NCBI GenBank assembly: GCA_016713405.1
Contig: JADJPF010000020.1
Span: 1 to 64,000 of the forward strand
Length of the DNA: 64,000 bases
Direction: 5' to 3'
Source of the DNA: Blastocatellia bacterium
GTDB lineage: Bacteria; Acidobacteriota; Blastocatellia; Chloracidobacteriales; JADJPF01
Part shown: one piece after another, positions 47,062 to 57,444 of the stretch
Numbering within the stretch: position 1 is the stretch's first letter
How the letters are laid out: each line of letters begins with the position of its first letter
Notes under the pieces: generated by a model
What the model was told of the DNA's origin: nothing
What the model saw: only the letters and a program-made list of their open reading frames with translations
Databases searched by the model: none
Position numbers and translations under genes: made by a program

Positions 47062-48426
47062 ATGAGCAATAAAAAGCAAATTGTAATTTTAGGCAGCGGT
47101 TTTGGAGGTTTATACGCCGCTTTAGAGTTTGAAAAAGCTCTTGCTAGCCGTTCAGATATTGAAGTAACTTTAGTCAACCGAGAAAATTTTATTGTCTTTA
47201 CTCCAATGCTGCACGAAGTAGCTGCTAGCGAATTAGATATAACTCATGCAGTAACACCTATCAGAAAACTACTTAAGCAAGTTAACTTTTTTAATGGTGA
47301 AGTAGACTATATAAATTTAGCAGCAAAACGAGTTACAGTTTCACATGGCAGTGAACCCCATCCACATATCTTAAATTATGATTATCTAGTAGTAGCTTTA
47401 GGTTCTATCACTAATTTTTATAATCTACCTGGGCTTGAAAAACATGGTTTAACAATGAAAACCCTAGGCGATGCAATACATTTACGTAATCATTTAATTA
47501 AAAATTTAGAAGAAGCTGATTTTGAATGTTGCCCATTTGTACGCGAACCTCTCTTAAATATTGTAGTTGCTGGAGGTGGTTTTGCTGGAGTTGAAACAAT
47601 AGCCGCAATTAATGATTTTCTGCGGGATGCAGTAAAATTTTATCCTCACCTTAAAGAAGAAATGATTCGAGTTGTGCTAGTTCATTCTGGATCAACAATT
47701 TTACCAGAACTAGGAGACACACTTGGCAATTATGCACAGAAAAAATTAGCTGAAAAAAAAGTGGAAATCCGTCTAAATACTAGGGTTAGTGAAGTAACAG
47801 AACGCGAAGTTTATTTAAGTGATGGAACAAAAATCGTTACAAACACAGTGCTTTGGACGGCTGGAACATCTCCAAATCCATTACTTGAATCATTAGCTTG
47901 TAAAAAAGATCGTGGTCGTATTTTAGTCAATGAATTTATGGAAGTACCTGATTTTCCTGGTGTTTTTGCATTAGGTGATTGTGCAGTAATCCCAGATATA
48001 AATAACCCAGGAAAATGCCATCCTCCAACCGCCCAACACGCAATGAGACAAGGCATAGTTTTAGCTAAAAACATCTTAGCCGATATCCGAGGAACTAAAA
48101 AGAAACCCTTTTCATTTAAGACTATTGGGCTACTTTCAGCACTTGGAAAACGTAGCGGTGTTGCCCAAATTTTAGGAATAAATTTTTCTGGATTTATTGC
48201 ATGGTTTTTATGGAGAGGAATTTATTTAAGCAAATTACCAGGCTTTGAAAAGAAAGTTCGGGTAATGATTGATTGGACATTAGATCTTTTCTTTTCCAAA
48301 GATACTGTTCAATTTATGACCGAGCGGGCCAAATCTATTTCCGAAGAACAGCCAAAACAAAAGTCTATTTTTACACAACCCAAAAAATCAAACATCCATT
48401 CTATGCGAGCCTTAGCCAGCAAATAG
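47062..48426 (+). CDS. Type II NADH dehydrogenase-like FAD oxidoreductase (NDH-2)
   Basis: A 454-residue two-dinucleotide-binding flavoprotein. FAD site GSGFGG (residues 11-16), NADH site VVAGGGFAG (about 168-176), TAGTSPNPLLESL, and the FAD-loop motif VFALGDCAVIPD. The C-terminal amphipathic segment (FSGFIAWFLWRGIYLSKLPG) is the membrane anchor of NDH-2 enzymes, which pass electrons from NADH to quinone without pumping protons. A strong AAGGAG site precedes the ATG. Likely co-transcribed with doxX and closed by the terminator downstream. Confidence 0.9.
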   Translation: MSNKKQIVILGSGFGGLYAALEFEKALASRSDIEVTLVNRENFIVFTPMLHEVAASELDITHAVTPIRKLLKQVNFFNGEVDYINLAAKRVTVSHGSEPHPHILNYDYLVVALGSITNFYNLPGLEKHGLTMKTLGDAIHLRNHLIKNLEEADFECCPFVREPLLNIVVAGGGFAGVETIAAINDFLRDAVKFYPHLKEEMIRVVLVHSGSTILPELGDTLGNYAQKKLAEKKVEIRLNTRVSEVTEREVYLSDGTKIVTNTVLWTAGTSPNPLLESLACKKDRGRILVNEFMEVPDFPGVFALGDCAVIPDINNPGKCHPPTAQHAMRQGIVLAKNILADIRGTKKKPFSFKTIGLLSALGKRSGVAQILGINFSGFIAWFLWRGIYLSKLPGFEKKVRVMIDWTLDLFFSKDTVQFMTERAKSISEEQPKQKSIFTQPKKSNIHSMRALASK

Positions 48427-48459
48427 TTCTATTTCCCTTAAAAATCAACCAATTGCAAA

Positions 48460-48500
48460 AGAAATTGCTCTTTCAGAGTGATTTCTTTTTTTATTTTTTT
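48460..48500 (+). terminator. Intrinsic terminator of the NDH-2 gene
   Basis: 12-bp stem AGAAATTGCTCT/AGAGTGATTTCT (two G-T pairs), three-base loop, then a T-rich run of about 15 bases. Confidence 0.85.
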
Positions 48501-48626
48501 CTGCTCTATAGCTCAAAAGACTTGTCCAAGAAAAATAAAAAGGTAAAATACTAGAGAAATAACAAAAAGATTAATTTTATTTTGAGGACTTCAGCTATTA
48601 GCTAACTACTAGTTTGAGGAGAAATT

Positions 48627-49304
48627 ATGTCAGAAGCACTTTTGAATATTGATGTTAGCCATCTTATAACAGAGGATGATGAGCCTGTGGACAGTTTTTT
48701 AACTGAAAAACAAGAAAGATTACTTACAGAGCCACTTTATAGCTGCTGGAAACCTCATAATAACCGTCCATTCCTAGTAGCAGCCAACGTTGGAGTGTTC
48801 AACAGCATTCATTTACCAGCAATAGTTCCTGATGTATTTTTAAGTATGGATGTTGAAATTCCTGCTGATTGGTGGGAAAAAGAACATCGTTCTTATTTTA
48901 CTTGGGAATTTGGCAAACCTCCTAATGTTGTTATTGAGATTGTTTCCAACAAGATTGGCGAAGAAGACACTAGGAAAATTACTCGTTATAGCCAAATGGG
49001 TGTCACCTATTATGTTATTTTTGACCCATTTAAGAAGCTAAGTGACAATTTATTAACTGTTTACACTCTCCCATTTGGCCGCCCTGTTGCCTTAAACCAA
49101 AACTTTTTTTCTGACATTGGCTTAGGTCTAACTCTTTGGGAAGGCGAATTTGAGAATACATTTTCTAAATCTTGGCTTCGTTGGACTGATGAACAAGGTC
49201 AAGTTATTCCTTCTGGCATTGAAAAAGCTGAACAGGAAAAACAACGGGCAGACCGTTTAGCCGCAAGATTAAAAGAACTTGGCGTTGATCCTGATTCTAT
49301 TTAA
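48627..49304 (+). CDS. Uma2 family PD-(D/E)xK nuclease-like protein (long form)
   Basis: A 225-residue member of the Uma2 family, predicted PD-(D/E)xK nucleases of unknown role. The core is VPDVFLSMD, PPNVVIEIVSN (catalytic Glu and strand) and RYSQMGVTYYVIFDP, where a nuclease motif Lys/Tyr lies. A charged C-terminal extension (EQEKQRADRLAARLKELG) resembles a coiled coil seen in cyanobacterial members. GAGGAGA precedes the ATG. Unlike the pair at 57.8-59.0 kb it stands alone and is divergent in sequence from them. Confidence 0.87.
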   Translation: MSEALLNIDVSHLITEDDEPVDSFLTEKQERLLTEPLYSCWKPHNNRPFLVAANVGVFNSIHLPAIVPDVFLSMDVEIPADWWEKEHRSYFTWEFGKPPNVVIEIVSNKIGEEDTRKITRYSQMGVTYYVIFDPFKKLSDNLLTVYTLPFGRPVALNQNFFSDIGLGLTLWEGEFENTFSKSWLRWTDEQGQVIPSGIEKAEQEKQRADRLAARLKELGVDPDSI

Positions 49305-49499
49305 TCGCTTTATTTCCAAATTCATATATTTGCTTCTAAATCAATCTAAGGCTAGTTGGTTAGTTCGCTAGCTTTAGATTCTAGTCAAAACAACCAAAAA
49401 TCAATTAACTCGACTTGAGCTTTTCCTTTCTTATGGTGTTAAATCTTGCTAACTAACCAAAATAATTAAAAAAATATCTTTGAGGTATCCTTAAAAATA

Positions 49500-50534
49500 A
49501 TGAAGTTATCAGACATAGCATCAAAACTAGATTGTGTTTTAGTAGGTGATAAAGATTTAGAAATTACTGGAGTAGCAGGACTTGATGAAGCGGAAGCGGG
49601 TCAACTAGCCTTTCTTTCAAATCCAAAATATACGCCTAAACTAGCCACTACAAAAGCATCTGCGGTAATTGTAGGAAAAGATTTTTCTAGCCCAACTAAT
49701 TTAAGCTTGCTTCATCATTCTAACCCTTATTTAACCTTTGCTCGTGCAATAGAGCTTTTTTACACTCCACCAAGTCTAGCTAATGAAATCCACCCTAGCG
49801 CGGTAGTCTCCCAAACAGCAAAACTTGGTGCAAATATTCGTATTGGTGCAAATACTGTAATAAGCGATGATGTTGAGCTAGGAGATAATGTAGTAATTTA
49901 TCCTAATTGCACAATTTATGCTGGTGCAAAAATTGGGGCTGACTGTGTTATTCATTCCAATTGTGTAGTCCGTGAATATGTGCAAATTGGTGAACGTTGC
50001 ACTTTGCAAAATGGCGTGGTTGTTGGGGCTGACGGCTTTGGCTATGCTAAAAAAGATGATGGTAGCTGGTATAAAATCGTCCAATCTGGCATTGTTGTTT
50101 TAGAAGATGATGTAGAAATAGGCGCAAATTCTACAATTGACCGAGCAACCATTGGCGAAACCCGAATTAAAAAAGGTGCAAAACTAGATAATTTAGTAAT
50201 GGTTGGTCATGCTTCGTCAGTAGGTGAAAACACTTTACTTTGTGGACAAGTTGGACTAGCTGGAAGTAGCAAAATAGGTCGTAATGTTACGCTAGCTGGG
50301 CAAGTTGGGGTTGCTGGACATCTAACTATTGGGGATAATGTCATCGCTACGGCACAAACAGGTATCCCTAATTCTGTAGAAGCTAATCAAGTAATTTCTG
50401 GCTATCCCGCAATAGAAAACCGCGCTTGGCTAAAATCTTCAGTAATTTTTACTAAACTACCTGAATTGCAAAAAGCATTTCAACATCTGCAACGCCGCGT
50501 TGCAGAAATAGAGAAGCAAAATAATAAACCTTAA
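49500..50534 (+). CDS. lpxD: UDP-3-O-(3-hydroxyacyl)glucosamine N-acyltransferase
   Basis: Third committed step of lipid A synthesis: adds the second acyl chain to UDP-3-O-acyl-glucosamine using acyl-ACP. The 344-residue protein has the N-terminal uridine-binding domain (AGLDEAEAGQLAFLSNPKY) and a left-handed beta-helix of hexapeptide repeats (ANIRIGANTVISDDVELGDNV onward), with the conserved histidine in VMVGHASSVGENT and the GANSTIDRATIGET segment. Full length. The cobalamin riboswitch begins just after its stop, so transcription may run into the btuB leader. Confidence 0.96.
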   Translation: MKLSDIASKLDCVLVGDKDLEITGVAGLDEAEAGQLAFLSNPKYTPKLATTKASAVIVGKDFSSPTNLSLLHHSNPYLTFARAIELFYTPPSLANEIHPSAVVSQTAKLGANIRIGANTVISDDVELGDNVVIYPNCTIYAGAKIGADCVIHSNCVVREYVQIGERCTLQNGVVVGADGFGYAKKDDGSWYKIVQSGIVVLEDDVEIGANSTIDRATIGETRIKKGAKLDNLVMVGHASSVGENTLLCGQVGLAGSSKIGRNVTLAGQVGVAGHLTIGDNVIATAQTGIPNSVEANQVISGYPAIENRAWLKSSVIFTKLPELQKAFQHLQRRVAEIEKQNNKP

Positions 50535-50557
50535 GTTCTTTTACAACTCAGAAATGG

Positions 50558-50720
50558 AAACAAATGTCCGGGAAGTGTGGTGAAAAGCCGCCGCTGCCCT
50601 CGCAACTGTAACTAGCTACGAAATTCATATTAAAGCCACTGTCTTAGTTAATATTAACTATCAAATAGATGGGAAGGCATAGAAAAAGTAGGTTTAATGC
50701 TAGATAGCCAGGAGACCGAT
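50558..50720 (+). promoter_or_regulatory. Cobalamin (B12) riboswitch
   Basis: Matches the conserved B12 aptamer core: GGGAAGTGTGGTGAAAAGCC, then GCCGCTGCCCTCGCAACTGT (B12 box), GCCACTG at 50634-50641, and the 3' end AGCCAGGAGACC at about 50706-50717. It directly precedes the TonB-dependent receptor gene. A CCCTT...AAGGG pairing (about 50728-50757) upstream of the start may serve as expression platform. Edges are approximate. Confidence 0.95.
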
Positions 50721-50771
50721 TTGTTTTCCCTTCTGCGTCCTATTCTTGCGAAGGGCAAGAGAAAGGATCCT

Positions 50772-53210
50772 ATGAAATATTTTCGTCTACATAAATTTTT
50801 ACTTATTTCTACCCTAATTATTCTTTTTAGTTTTATTTCCGTTTTAGCTGCTAGTAGTGAACTTTCTGGAACCGTCAAAGATGAGTCTGGTCAATTAGTC
50901 CAACGCGCAACAGTTGTTTTATTTAGCCGTGATGGTCGTCAAATCTCTGTAATGACTGGAGATGATGGACGTTTTAGCTTTTCTAACTTAAAAGCAGATA
51001 GCTATTTTCTACGTGTTAATGCAAATGGCTTTCGTAACACAATCAGCAATGAAATTAGCTTAACTAGCAGCGACAACAAAGACTTAGAGTTAATCTTAAA
51101 AGTTGATGGAATTAATGAAGAAATAATAATCACTGCTGAAAATAGCTCTCAACCTGTTGATCAAGCGTCTAAATCTCTTTCTACCGTTAGCGATCAAGAA
51201 ATCAGCACACGTCAAGAATTTACTGTTGCAGAAACACTTAGCACTTTGCCAGGTGTTAGACAAAGAAGCTTTGGCGGCCCAGGTTCGCTTACTTCTATTC
51301 GCTTACGTGGTCTTGCTAATGAAAACACATCTCTATTAATCGATGGCCTGCGCTTTCGTGATGCCACAGATGTTCGCGGTACAGTTCAAGCATTAAGTGA
51401 TTCTCTATTTAATGATAATGTCCAACGTATTGAGTTACTTAGAGGTAGCGGAAGTTCTCTTTATGGTACTAATGCGGTTGGTGGAGTAATTAATATTGTC
51501 CCTTATGCTGGCGTAGGTGCGCCAAGTGGAGAAGTATCTTTTCAAGGTAGCGGTTTAGGGCAATTTCGAGAAGCGGCCCGCATTGGTGGAAGCTTTAAGA
51601 ACGTTTTTAGCTATGGTTTTGGAGCATCTCGAATTGATACAAACGATGGAATCGATGGTCAAGACGTTTTCCGAAGCACATCTTTAAGAACTAATTTGCG
51701 CTATAACCCAACTAATAATTTTTCTATGTCAGGTGTTATTTCTTATGGACGTTCATTTTTCCAACTTAATGACAGCCCTTTCCCAATTGGCCCAGTAGGG
51801 AATGAACTTGGCTACGCTAGCGGTTCAGGCCCTGTTACTAGCTTTGTAACAGACCTTAACGACCCAGATTCATTTCGTACTACTAGATTTTTCCAAAGTG
51901 GTTTTTCCGTTCGTCATCGCTTAAATGATATTGTTAGCTATAACGCTAGTTTTAATTTTGTAAAATCTGACCGTCGTTTCTTTGATGGCCCTGCCGCATC
52001 ACCTTTTTTAGTTTCGCTAATTACCAAAGCACAAGGCTTTTTCCCTAGTTTTACTAGCGATTCTCTTTTCAAAGGACGAACTTACACTTTTAACAGTGGA
52101 GTTAGTTTAAGACTTGGAAAACATAATCTTGCTAGCATTGGTTTTGAAGCAGAAAAAGAACGCTTACGTCAAACTACTGATTTTGCTGGTAAAGAAAGCT
52201 TTTCTCAAAAAACTTATGGAGTTTATTTTCAAGACCAAATTAATTACTTTGAAAACCGCTTGCAGCTTTCTCTAGCTAGCCGAATACAATTTTTTACCTT
52301 AGATTTTCCTACAACAATTGCTAGCATTCCTGCCGCAGACATCGACAAATTACGCAATATTGATATACCTAGGGCTTATACTGGCGATGGCTCAATTGCT
52401 TATTCGTTTTTCAAAACAGGGACAAAACTTCGCGCTCATGTTGGTAATAGCTTCCGCGCTCCGGCTCTAGCTGAACGTTTTAGCGCGTTTGACGGCTCAT
52501 TTTCACCTGTAAGAATTGGCAACCCATTTTTAAGACCTGAAAGAGCCGTTTCTGTTGATGGAGGAATTGACCAATCTGCTTTTAATAATCGCTTAAAAGT
52601 ATCTCTTACTTATTTTTACACTAAACGCCAAGAAATTATTACTAGCGGATTTGTGCCTTTTTCAAATGCTGGTAGCGGTGCAGCATTCTTTCAATCCAAC
52701 AGCCGAGGCGGTTTGTCACGAGGCTTTGAGGCTTCTGTTTTAGCTAATCCAGCACGAGGGCTAGATATTAATTTAGCCTACACTTATGTTAATTCTGAGC
52801 TTGATTTTCAAAATATCTTGTTAAACGCTGATGACACAAACATTAGCCCTACTAGCCAAAGGGTTTCCGGCAGCACTCGCGCTTTTGGTATTCAAAGAAA
52901 TACTTTTAGCGTTGTGGTAAATCAAAATTACAAGCGATTAAATGTTAACTTTGATTTAACTGCAATTAGCGAGTTTGACAGCTTATTTTTCTCTCCAGCA
53001 GAATTTTTTAATGGATTTGCATCTCGAATTGTTCGCCTAGATGGTTATGTCAAAGCTGATTTAGCTGTGTCCTACACCATCCCATTAAAAGAAAAAACTA
53101 GCATAGAGTTATTTACTAAAGTAAGTAATTTGTTTGATCAAACCTATTTTGAAGATGGATTTAAGACTCTTGGCGCGATTAGCACAGGTGGGATAAAATT
53201 CCGGTTTTAA
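50772..53210 (+). CDS. btuB: TonB-dependent outer-membrane receptor, B12-regulated (BtuB-like)
   Basis: The start is placed at ATG 50772 (MKYFRLHKFLL) with AAAGGA upstream; an ATG at 50697 lies inside the riboswitch and is not a start. The protein has about 812 residues: signal peptide, an N-terminal carboxypeptidase-regulatory-like beta domain (SGTVKDESGQLVQRATVV), a TonB plug (ETLSTLPGVRQRSFGGPGS; LLIDGLRFRD; VQRIELLRGSGSSLYGTNAVGGVI), and a 22-stranded barrel ending in aromatic KFRF. The B12 riboswitch makes corrinoid uptake the likely role; the N-terminal extra domain is common in Bacteroidetes and Acidobacteria. No BtuFCD transporter is present here. Confidence 0.93.
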   Translation: MKYFRLHKFLLISTLIILFSFISVLAASSELSGTVKDESGQLVQRATVVLFSRDGRQISVMTGDDGRFSFSNLKADSYFLRVNANGFRNTISNEISLTSSDNKDLELILKVDGINEEIIITAENSSQPVDQASKSLSTVSDQEISTRQEFTVAETLSTLPGVRQRSFGGPGSLTSIRLRGLANENTSLLIDGLRFRDATDVRGTVQALSDSLFNDNVQRIELLRGSGSSLYGTNAVGGVINIVPYAGVGAPSGEVSFQGSGLGQFREAARIGGSFKNVFSYGFGASRIDTNDGIDGQDVFRSTSLRTNLRYNPTNNFSMSGVISYGRSFFQLNDSPFPIGPVGNELGYASGSGPVTSFVTDLNDPDSFRTTRFFQSGFSVRHRLNDIVSYNASFNFVKSDRRFFDGPAASPFLVSLITKAQGFFPSFTSDSLFKGRTYTFNSGVSLRLGKHNLASIGFEAEKERLRQTTDFAGKESFSQKTYGVYFQDQINYFENRLQLSLASRIQFFTLDFPTTIASIPAADIDKLRNIDIPRAYTGDGSIAYSFFKTGTKLRAHVGNSFRAPALAERFSAFDGSFSPVRIGNPFLRPERAVSVDGGIDQSAFNNRLKVSLTYFYTKRQEIITSGFVPFSNAGSGAAFFQSNSRGGLSRGFEASVLANPARGLDINLAYTYVNSELDFQNILLNADDTNISPTSQRVSGSTRAFGIQRNTFSVVVNQNYKRLNVNFDLTAISEFDSLFFSPAEFFNGFASRIVRLDGYVKADLAVSYTIPLKEKTSIELFTKVSNLFDQTYFEDGFKTLGAISTGGIKFRF

Positions 53211-53233
53211 TAAATATAATTCTAGGTTCAGCA

Positions 53234-53276
53234 ACTTGAAATGTTTGGTGAGTCTTGACAAGCCGACATTTCAAGT
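53234..53276. terminator. Inverted repeat, possible terminator
   Basis: 11-bp stem ACTTGAAATGT/ACATTTCAAGT around a 21-base loop between the convergent btuB and protease genes. The U-run is weak, so the terminator call is tentative. Confidence 0.4.
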
Positions 53277-53302
53277 CCACTACAAAAAACATTTATTTAT
53301 AC

Positions 53303-53695
53303 TTAATTAGAAAAAAATTTGCGTTCTTCCCAAAATAAATTAGGCCTATCAAAAACTAAAGATAACAAATTAAGAATATCCCTACCCAAAACACCTTGAT
53401 TTTGTTCAGCAATTAAAAAACGACCTTTAAAAGTCTTTTTCAACAAAAGTATTTCAACAAAAGCAGATTGTGCAAAACTAGCATTACCATCAAAACCTAT
53501 AACTTGATAAGACTGAGAAAAATCTATTTCAAGATTTAGCTTATTAACATAAAGTCTAGGAATTAAAGTAATATCAGCACCTGTATCAACCAACATTTCA
53601 ACGTCTGAAATAGTATTTTTTGTTGCTGGATTACGTAAAATAACATTTGCTATAGGAGCAGCAGGACTAAAATGTTCTTCATCATATTTTGGCAT
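53303..53695 (-). CDS. Clan AA (retropepsin-like) aspartic protease
   Basis: A 130-residue protein with the catalytic motif LVDTGADITLIP (Asp37), the second conserved strand (VIGFDGNASFAQSAFVEI) and a closing LGRDILN motif, the pattern of single-domain bacterial aspartic proteases that work as dimers. No signal peptide or membrane anchor. It follows the small DUF104-type gene by six bases, a pairing reminiscent of a toxin-antitoxin layout, although protease toxins of this class are not established. Length is typical for the family. Confidence 0.82.
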   Translation of the reverse strand: MPKYDEEHFSPAAPIANVILRNPATKNTISDVEMLVDTGADITLIPRLYVNKLNLEIDFSQSYQVIGFDGNASFAQSAFVEILLLKKTFKGRFLIAEQNQGVLGRDILNLLSLVFDRPNLFWEERKFFSN

Positions 53696-53701
53696 TTATT
53701 T

Positions 53702-53902
53702 TTACTGTTCCTCTATCATTTCTTTACGAAAATCTGCTAATTTACTTTTATCAACTAATCTTGGACTTCTTATATAAACTGTATCTAATATTTTCTCCTC
53801 TGGGATTATTACGTATACTTTTGCTTTTTCTGGCAACTCTACAGGTGTCAATAGTTTAATTTGTCCATTCTCTATTATTGCCTCATACGTTGTTACTTTC
53901 AT
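53702..53902 (-). CDS. DUF104/AF2212-like antitoxin-type protein
   Basis: A 66-residue protein with the DUF104-type N-terminus (YEAIIENGQIKLLTPVELPEKAKVYVII), a beta-hairpin fold found in small antitoxins and antitoxin-like proteins. The C-terminal half is helical and charged (KSKLADFRKEMIEEQ). AGGAAAAA lies before the ATG. It sits six bases before the aspartic protease gene and may be co-expressed with it. The function is inferred only from family resemblance. Confidence 0.7.
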   Translation of the reverse strand: MKVTTYEAIIENGQIKLLTPVELPEKAKVYVIIPEEKILDTVYIRSPRLVDKSKLADFRKEMIEEQ

Positions 53903-53947
53903 ATGTTTTTTCCTTTTCCCCTTTCTTTTCCTTATTTTAGCATAGGT

Positions 53948-56900
53948 TCAAGCAGCATAAGCACTTTTGCCAGCACCATAATAAAATTCATAAACATGTT
54001 GATAAGTCTGCTCACATTTTTGTTTATATAATTCTGAGGTGTAGCTTTCTGGCAATTCATCTAAGGTTGTTTCTATACACAATTTAACATTAGCCCTAGT
54101 TTGTTGACGCTTACGCCAATCTAAGACTAATTTTTCTTGCTTAAGTTTTACAAGCAAATCTTTGGCAATCTTTTTAACTTGAGACTCTTCTGCTTTAGAT
54201 AGCTTGATTTCAGGCCGTGTTAGCAAGTCAAAAATCGCTAATTCTTCTTCTGTAAGCCCTTCTGCAATGGTTCTTTGTTCCTCATAATGCAATGATTTAG
54301 CAAATTCTAGTAAACGGCGAAATTGTTCTTCTACATTTACGCTACCTGCATTATACTCGTCTATCATTTCCTCAAGCTTTTTTAAGTAATCTAATCTACT
54401 ATGATTGAGTTGTACCATTTCGGCCAGCTTCTTTTCTAGCGTATTACGTAATTTTGCTAGTTCTGTGTTTTTTCTGCTATTAAGAAATTTATCTTTTAAG
54501 GCTTCAAAATCAAGCTGGCTAAGGTCTACAAGCCTGCTAGCCGTTATTTCATTGATGATATAACCTTCTGCTGCAATTGAATTGTCTAGTAAATCTCCTA
54601 GCTCTTTTATTACTTTAGAAATGTCTACCTCAAGTTTTTGCGAATCAATTGCATCTGCTAGTAGCTTAATAAAAAATCTTGTTTGGGAAAATTCATTAGC
54701 CGCCACGTCAGGCAAAATTGCTTAGAAAAGCCTTAAAACTTGGTTTGCGTGTCGGGAAAATTCTTTTCTAGTTTTATCATTAACTAAAATTGCATCCAAA
54801 GAATCTTGTAACCATTTGATATATTTGTAGTTAGTCGGTTTTGTAGCGGTGTTAACAACTTCCTGAAAGTCTATTTTTAACCCTTTGCAAAAATCTAAAG
54901 TTTTTTCGACTGCCTTTCTTAGCATTGCAACAAGTTGAGATTTATCTTGTGCAGGTGACTCGCCTTCTTCAAGCGTACCTGTTGCACCTGAACCATAGAT
55001 TGCTAGAGCTTTTTGTAAATCTCTAAAAACTCCTATGTAATCGACTATTAACCCGTTTGTTTTTTCTGGAAAGACTCTATTTGCTCGTGCAATAGTTTGC
55101 ATAAGTGTGTGATTTCGCATAGGTTTATCCAGATAAATTGTTGAGCAACAAGGGACATCAAAACCCGTCATCCACATTGCACAAACAAAAACTAACCGCA
55201 ATGAATCGTTAGGATCTTTGAATTTTTCCTCTAAGTTTTCACTTTTATTTATCAACCTACTACGATGTTTGGTAATGTCTGCACCTTTTTTCTTTAGTTC
55301 TTCTACTTCATTTTGTGCTTGAGAAACTATTACAGCCATATCTGTTGTTTCCAAATAATTAATTGTTTCTATTAACTCTTCTTTTGCTTCTCCTTTAGCT
55401 ATTTCTATATTATTTTTTAATTTATTTAGATAAATTTCTTTATATTTCTGTACTTTATCATACATTTTTACTGCTGTAGCTTTATCAATGCTAACAAGCA
55501 TTGCTTTTCCTCTATAACCTCGATTAGCAAAATGAATTATTAAGTCTTCTGCTACTTTTTCCAGTCTATCTTCGCGGGTAATTAAATGATATTCCTTAGA
55601 AAATTCTTTCTCTATTTTTAACTCTTGGTCTTCATCAAGCATTGCTGAATCCAACAACTCTTCTATATCTTCGTTTAATTCTTCATTTGTTAGCTGTAAT
55701 TCTGGAATCCGATTTTCATAATAAAGCGGAACTGTAGCCCCATCTTCGGTTGACTGCTTAAAATCATAAACGCTTACATAATCACCAAAAACGTCTTTAG
55801 TTTTTTCTTCGCCAAAAATTAAAGGTGTGCCTGTAGAAGCGATAAAAGCCGCATTTGGTAAGCCATTTCTCATATTTAAGGCTAATGTGGTGTACTGCGT
55901 CCGATGTGCTTCATCAGCAATAACAATTATGTCTGAACGGTCTGTTAACTTTGGGTAATTTGTCCCTTGGTCAGCGCGGAATTTATGAATTAGAGTAAAA
56001 ATAAATCTATGGTCAGTTTGAAGTAATTCTTTTAAGTGCTGGCTGCTATTAGCTTGTGTGTGCTGTTCGGTTATAACTCCAGCGTCAACAAAGTTTTTAT
56101 AAATTTGTGTGTCTAGTTCTTGTCTATCAGTAACAATTAAAAACGTCCAATTTCCTGGAATTTTTCTAAGTATTTTTTGAGCAAATAAAATCATTGAAAC
56201 GCTTTTTCCTGAGCCTTGAGTATGCCAAAAAACACCTAGTTTCCCATCAACACTTTTGATATTAGGAAACGGCTTTATTGCCCGATTTACGCCCAAATAT
56301 TGATGATTCTTGGCGACAAGTTTAACCATACTATTACGTACTGATTGAAAAAGAGTAAAATTTTCCACTAGGTCTAATAATTGTTCTTTAGTGCAGGTTC
56401 CAAGCACTATTGTTTCAAGTGAAATAACGCCTTGTTCGCCTTCCTCATTAATTTTCTTCCACTCAGCAAAATGTTCCCACTCTGCGCTTATGCTGCCAAT
56501 ATAGCTTTTTAATCCATTAGAAAGAATGATAAACGCATTATAAATAAAGAGTTGTGGAATATTATTTCTATAATCTTGTAAATTATCATCATAAGCATTT
56601 TTAACATTTTTATGGCCTGCTTTTAGCTCAATAAAAACAAGTGGCAGACCATTTACAAAGCCTATTAAATCAGCGCGGCGGCTATACATATCACCAACAA
56701 CCCAAAATTGAGAAGCTAGAAAAAAGTTATTATTTTCTGGAGTTTTCCAATCTATTATTTGAACAATTTCTATAATTTCTTGTTGAGTATTTTTAGAGTC
56801 ACGGTAGCTAACTTTTACACCATTTTTTAGCAAATAATAAACTTGGCGGTTAGCCTGTGTGACATTCATCGCGCTACGGTCGCGGGTAATTTCCTCAATA

Positions 56901-57130
56901 GCTAGATTTACAGCTTCAGCAGGCAATTTTGGATTAAGTTTTATAATTGCAACCTTTAGCTGTTCAACTAATACAACTTCGGTTTTAGATTCTCGTCCTA
57001 ATGTACTTTTACCAGAAGCAAACTCATTATAGCAATTCATTGTTTGCCAGCCCAACTCACCAAAAAGCTTTATTGTAGGCTGTTCAACTGCTCCATCTTC
57101 TGAAAAGTCTAAAGGCTTATTTGTAGTCAT
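53948..57130 (-). pseudogene. hsdR: Type I restriction enzyme R subunit with an in-frame ochre codon
   Basis: The ATP-driven translocase/endonuclease of a type I system, about 1060 codons. The N-terminus has the nuclease domain (RADLIGFVNGLPLVFIELKAGH), Walker A (FWHTQGSGKSVSMILFAQ), a DEAH-type box (IVIADEAHRTQY), and TGTPL and QTIARANR helicase motifs. TAA at 54722-54724 follows ...QVLRLF, and the same frame continues as AILPDVAANEFSQTRFF to the true end at 53948, so one base change (AAA to TAA) cuts off the last 255 residues. A restart at TTG 54715 would express the tail alone. Upstream, the gene is divergent to a VapBC-type pair. hsdM and hsdS lie beyond that pair. Confidence 0.92.
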
Positions 57131-57237
57131 AGGCTATTTCCCAATCCAAAAATTGAAATAAAAATGTATTAACAATTATAAATAAGTTATAATTATAGGC
57201 GAAAAAATAATTAATATAAACCTGAAAGGAAAATTAA

Positions 57238-57444
57238 ATGACAAACATAGAAAAATCAACTCTAAAAATAAAGGAAGATGTAAATAAAAAACTGGAAAGC
57301 CTTATATTAGAACAAAAGGTTATGCCGTTAGAAAAACTTGATGATGCAGTAGCAAATTTTTGGCCGGAAGATGAATCTGTAGATGAGTTTATAACGAATT
57401 TGAAACAGTGGAGAAAAGAAGAAATTACTAGAGGGAAAATTTAA
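57238..57444 (+). CDS. Antitoxin-like partner of the PIN toxin (VapB-type)
   Basis: A 68-residue acidic protein encoded directly before, and overlapping by one base (TAATG), the PIN-domain toxin gene, the usual order for VapBC pairs. The N-terminal helix-rich part (STLKIKEDVNKKLESLI) and charged C-terminus (EFITNLKQWRKEEITRG) are plausible for a toxin-binding tail. It does not show a clear DNA-binding motif, so it is assigned from position. Confidence 0.7.
   Translation: MTNIEKSTLKIKEDVNKKLESLILEQKVMPLEKLDDAVANFWPEDESVDEFITNLKQWRKEEITRGKI

Noticed and set aside
50697..50771. Upstream start of the BtuB-like receptor at 50697
   Set aside because: This ATG is inside the cobalamin riboswitch and would add residues before the signal peptide; the ATG at 50772 has a ribosome site and begins the signal peptide.
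57444..57444. Calling the partner gene a VapB-type DNA-binding antitoxin with confidence
   Set aside because: It has no visible AbrB, MazE or RHH motif; only the gene order supports the role.
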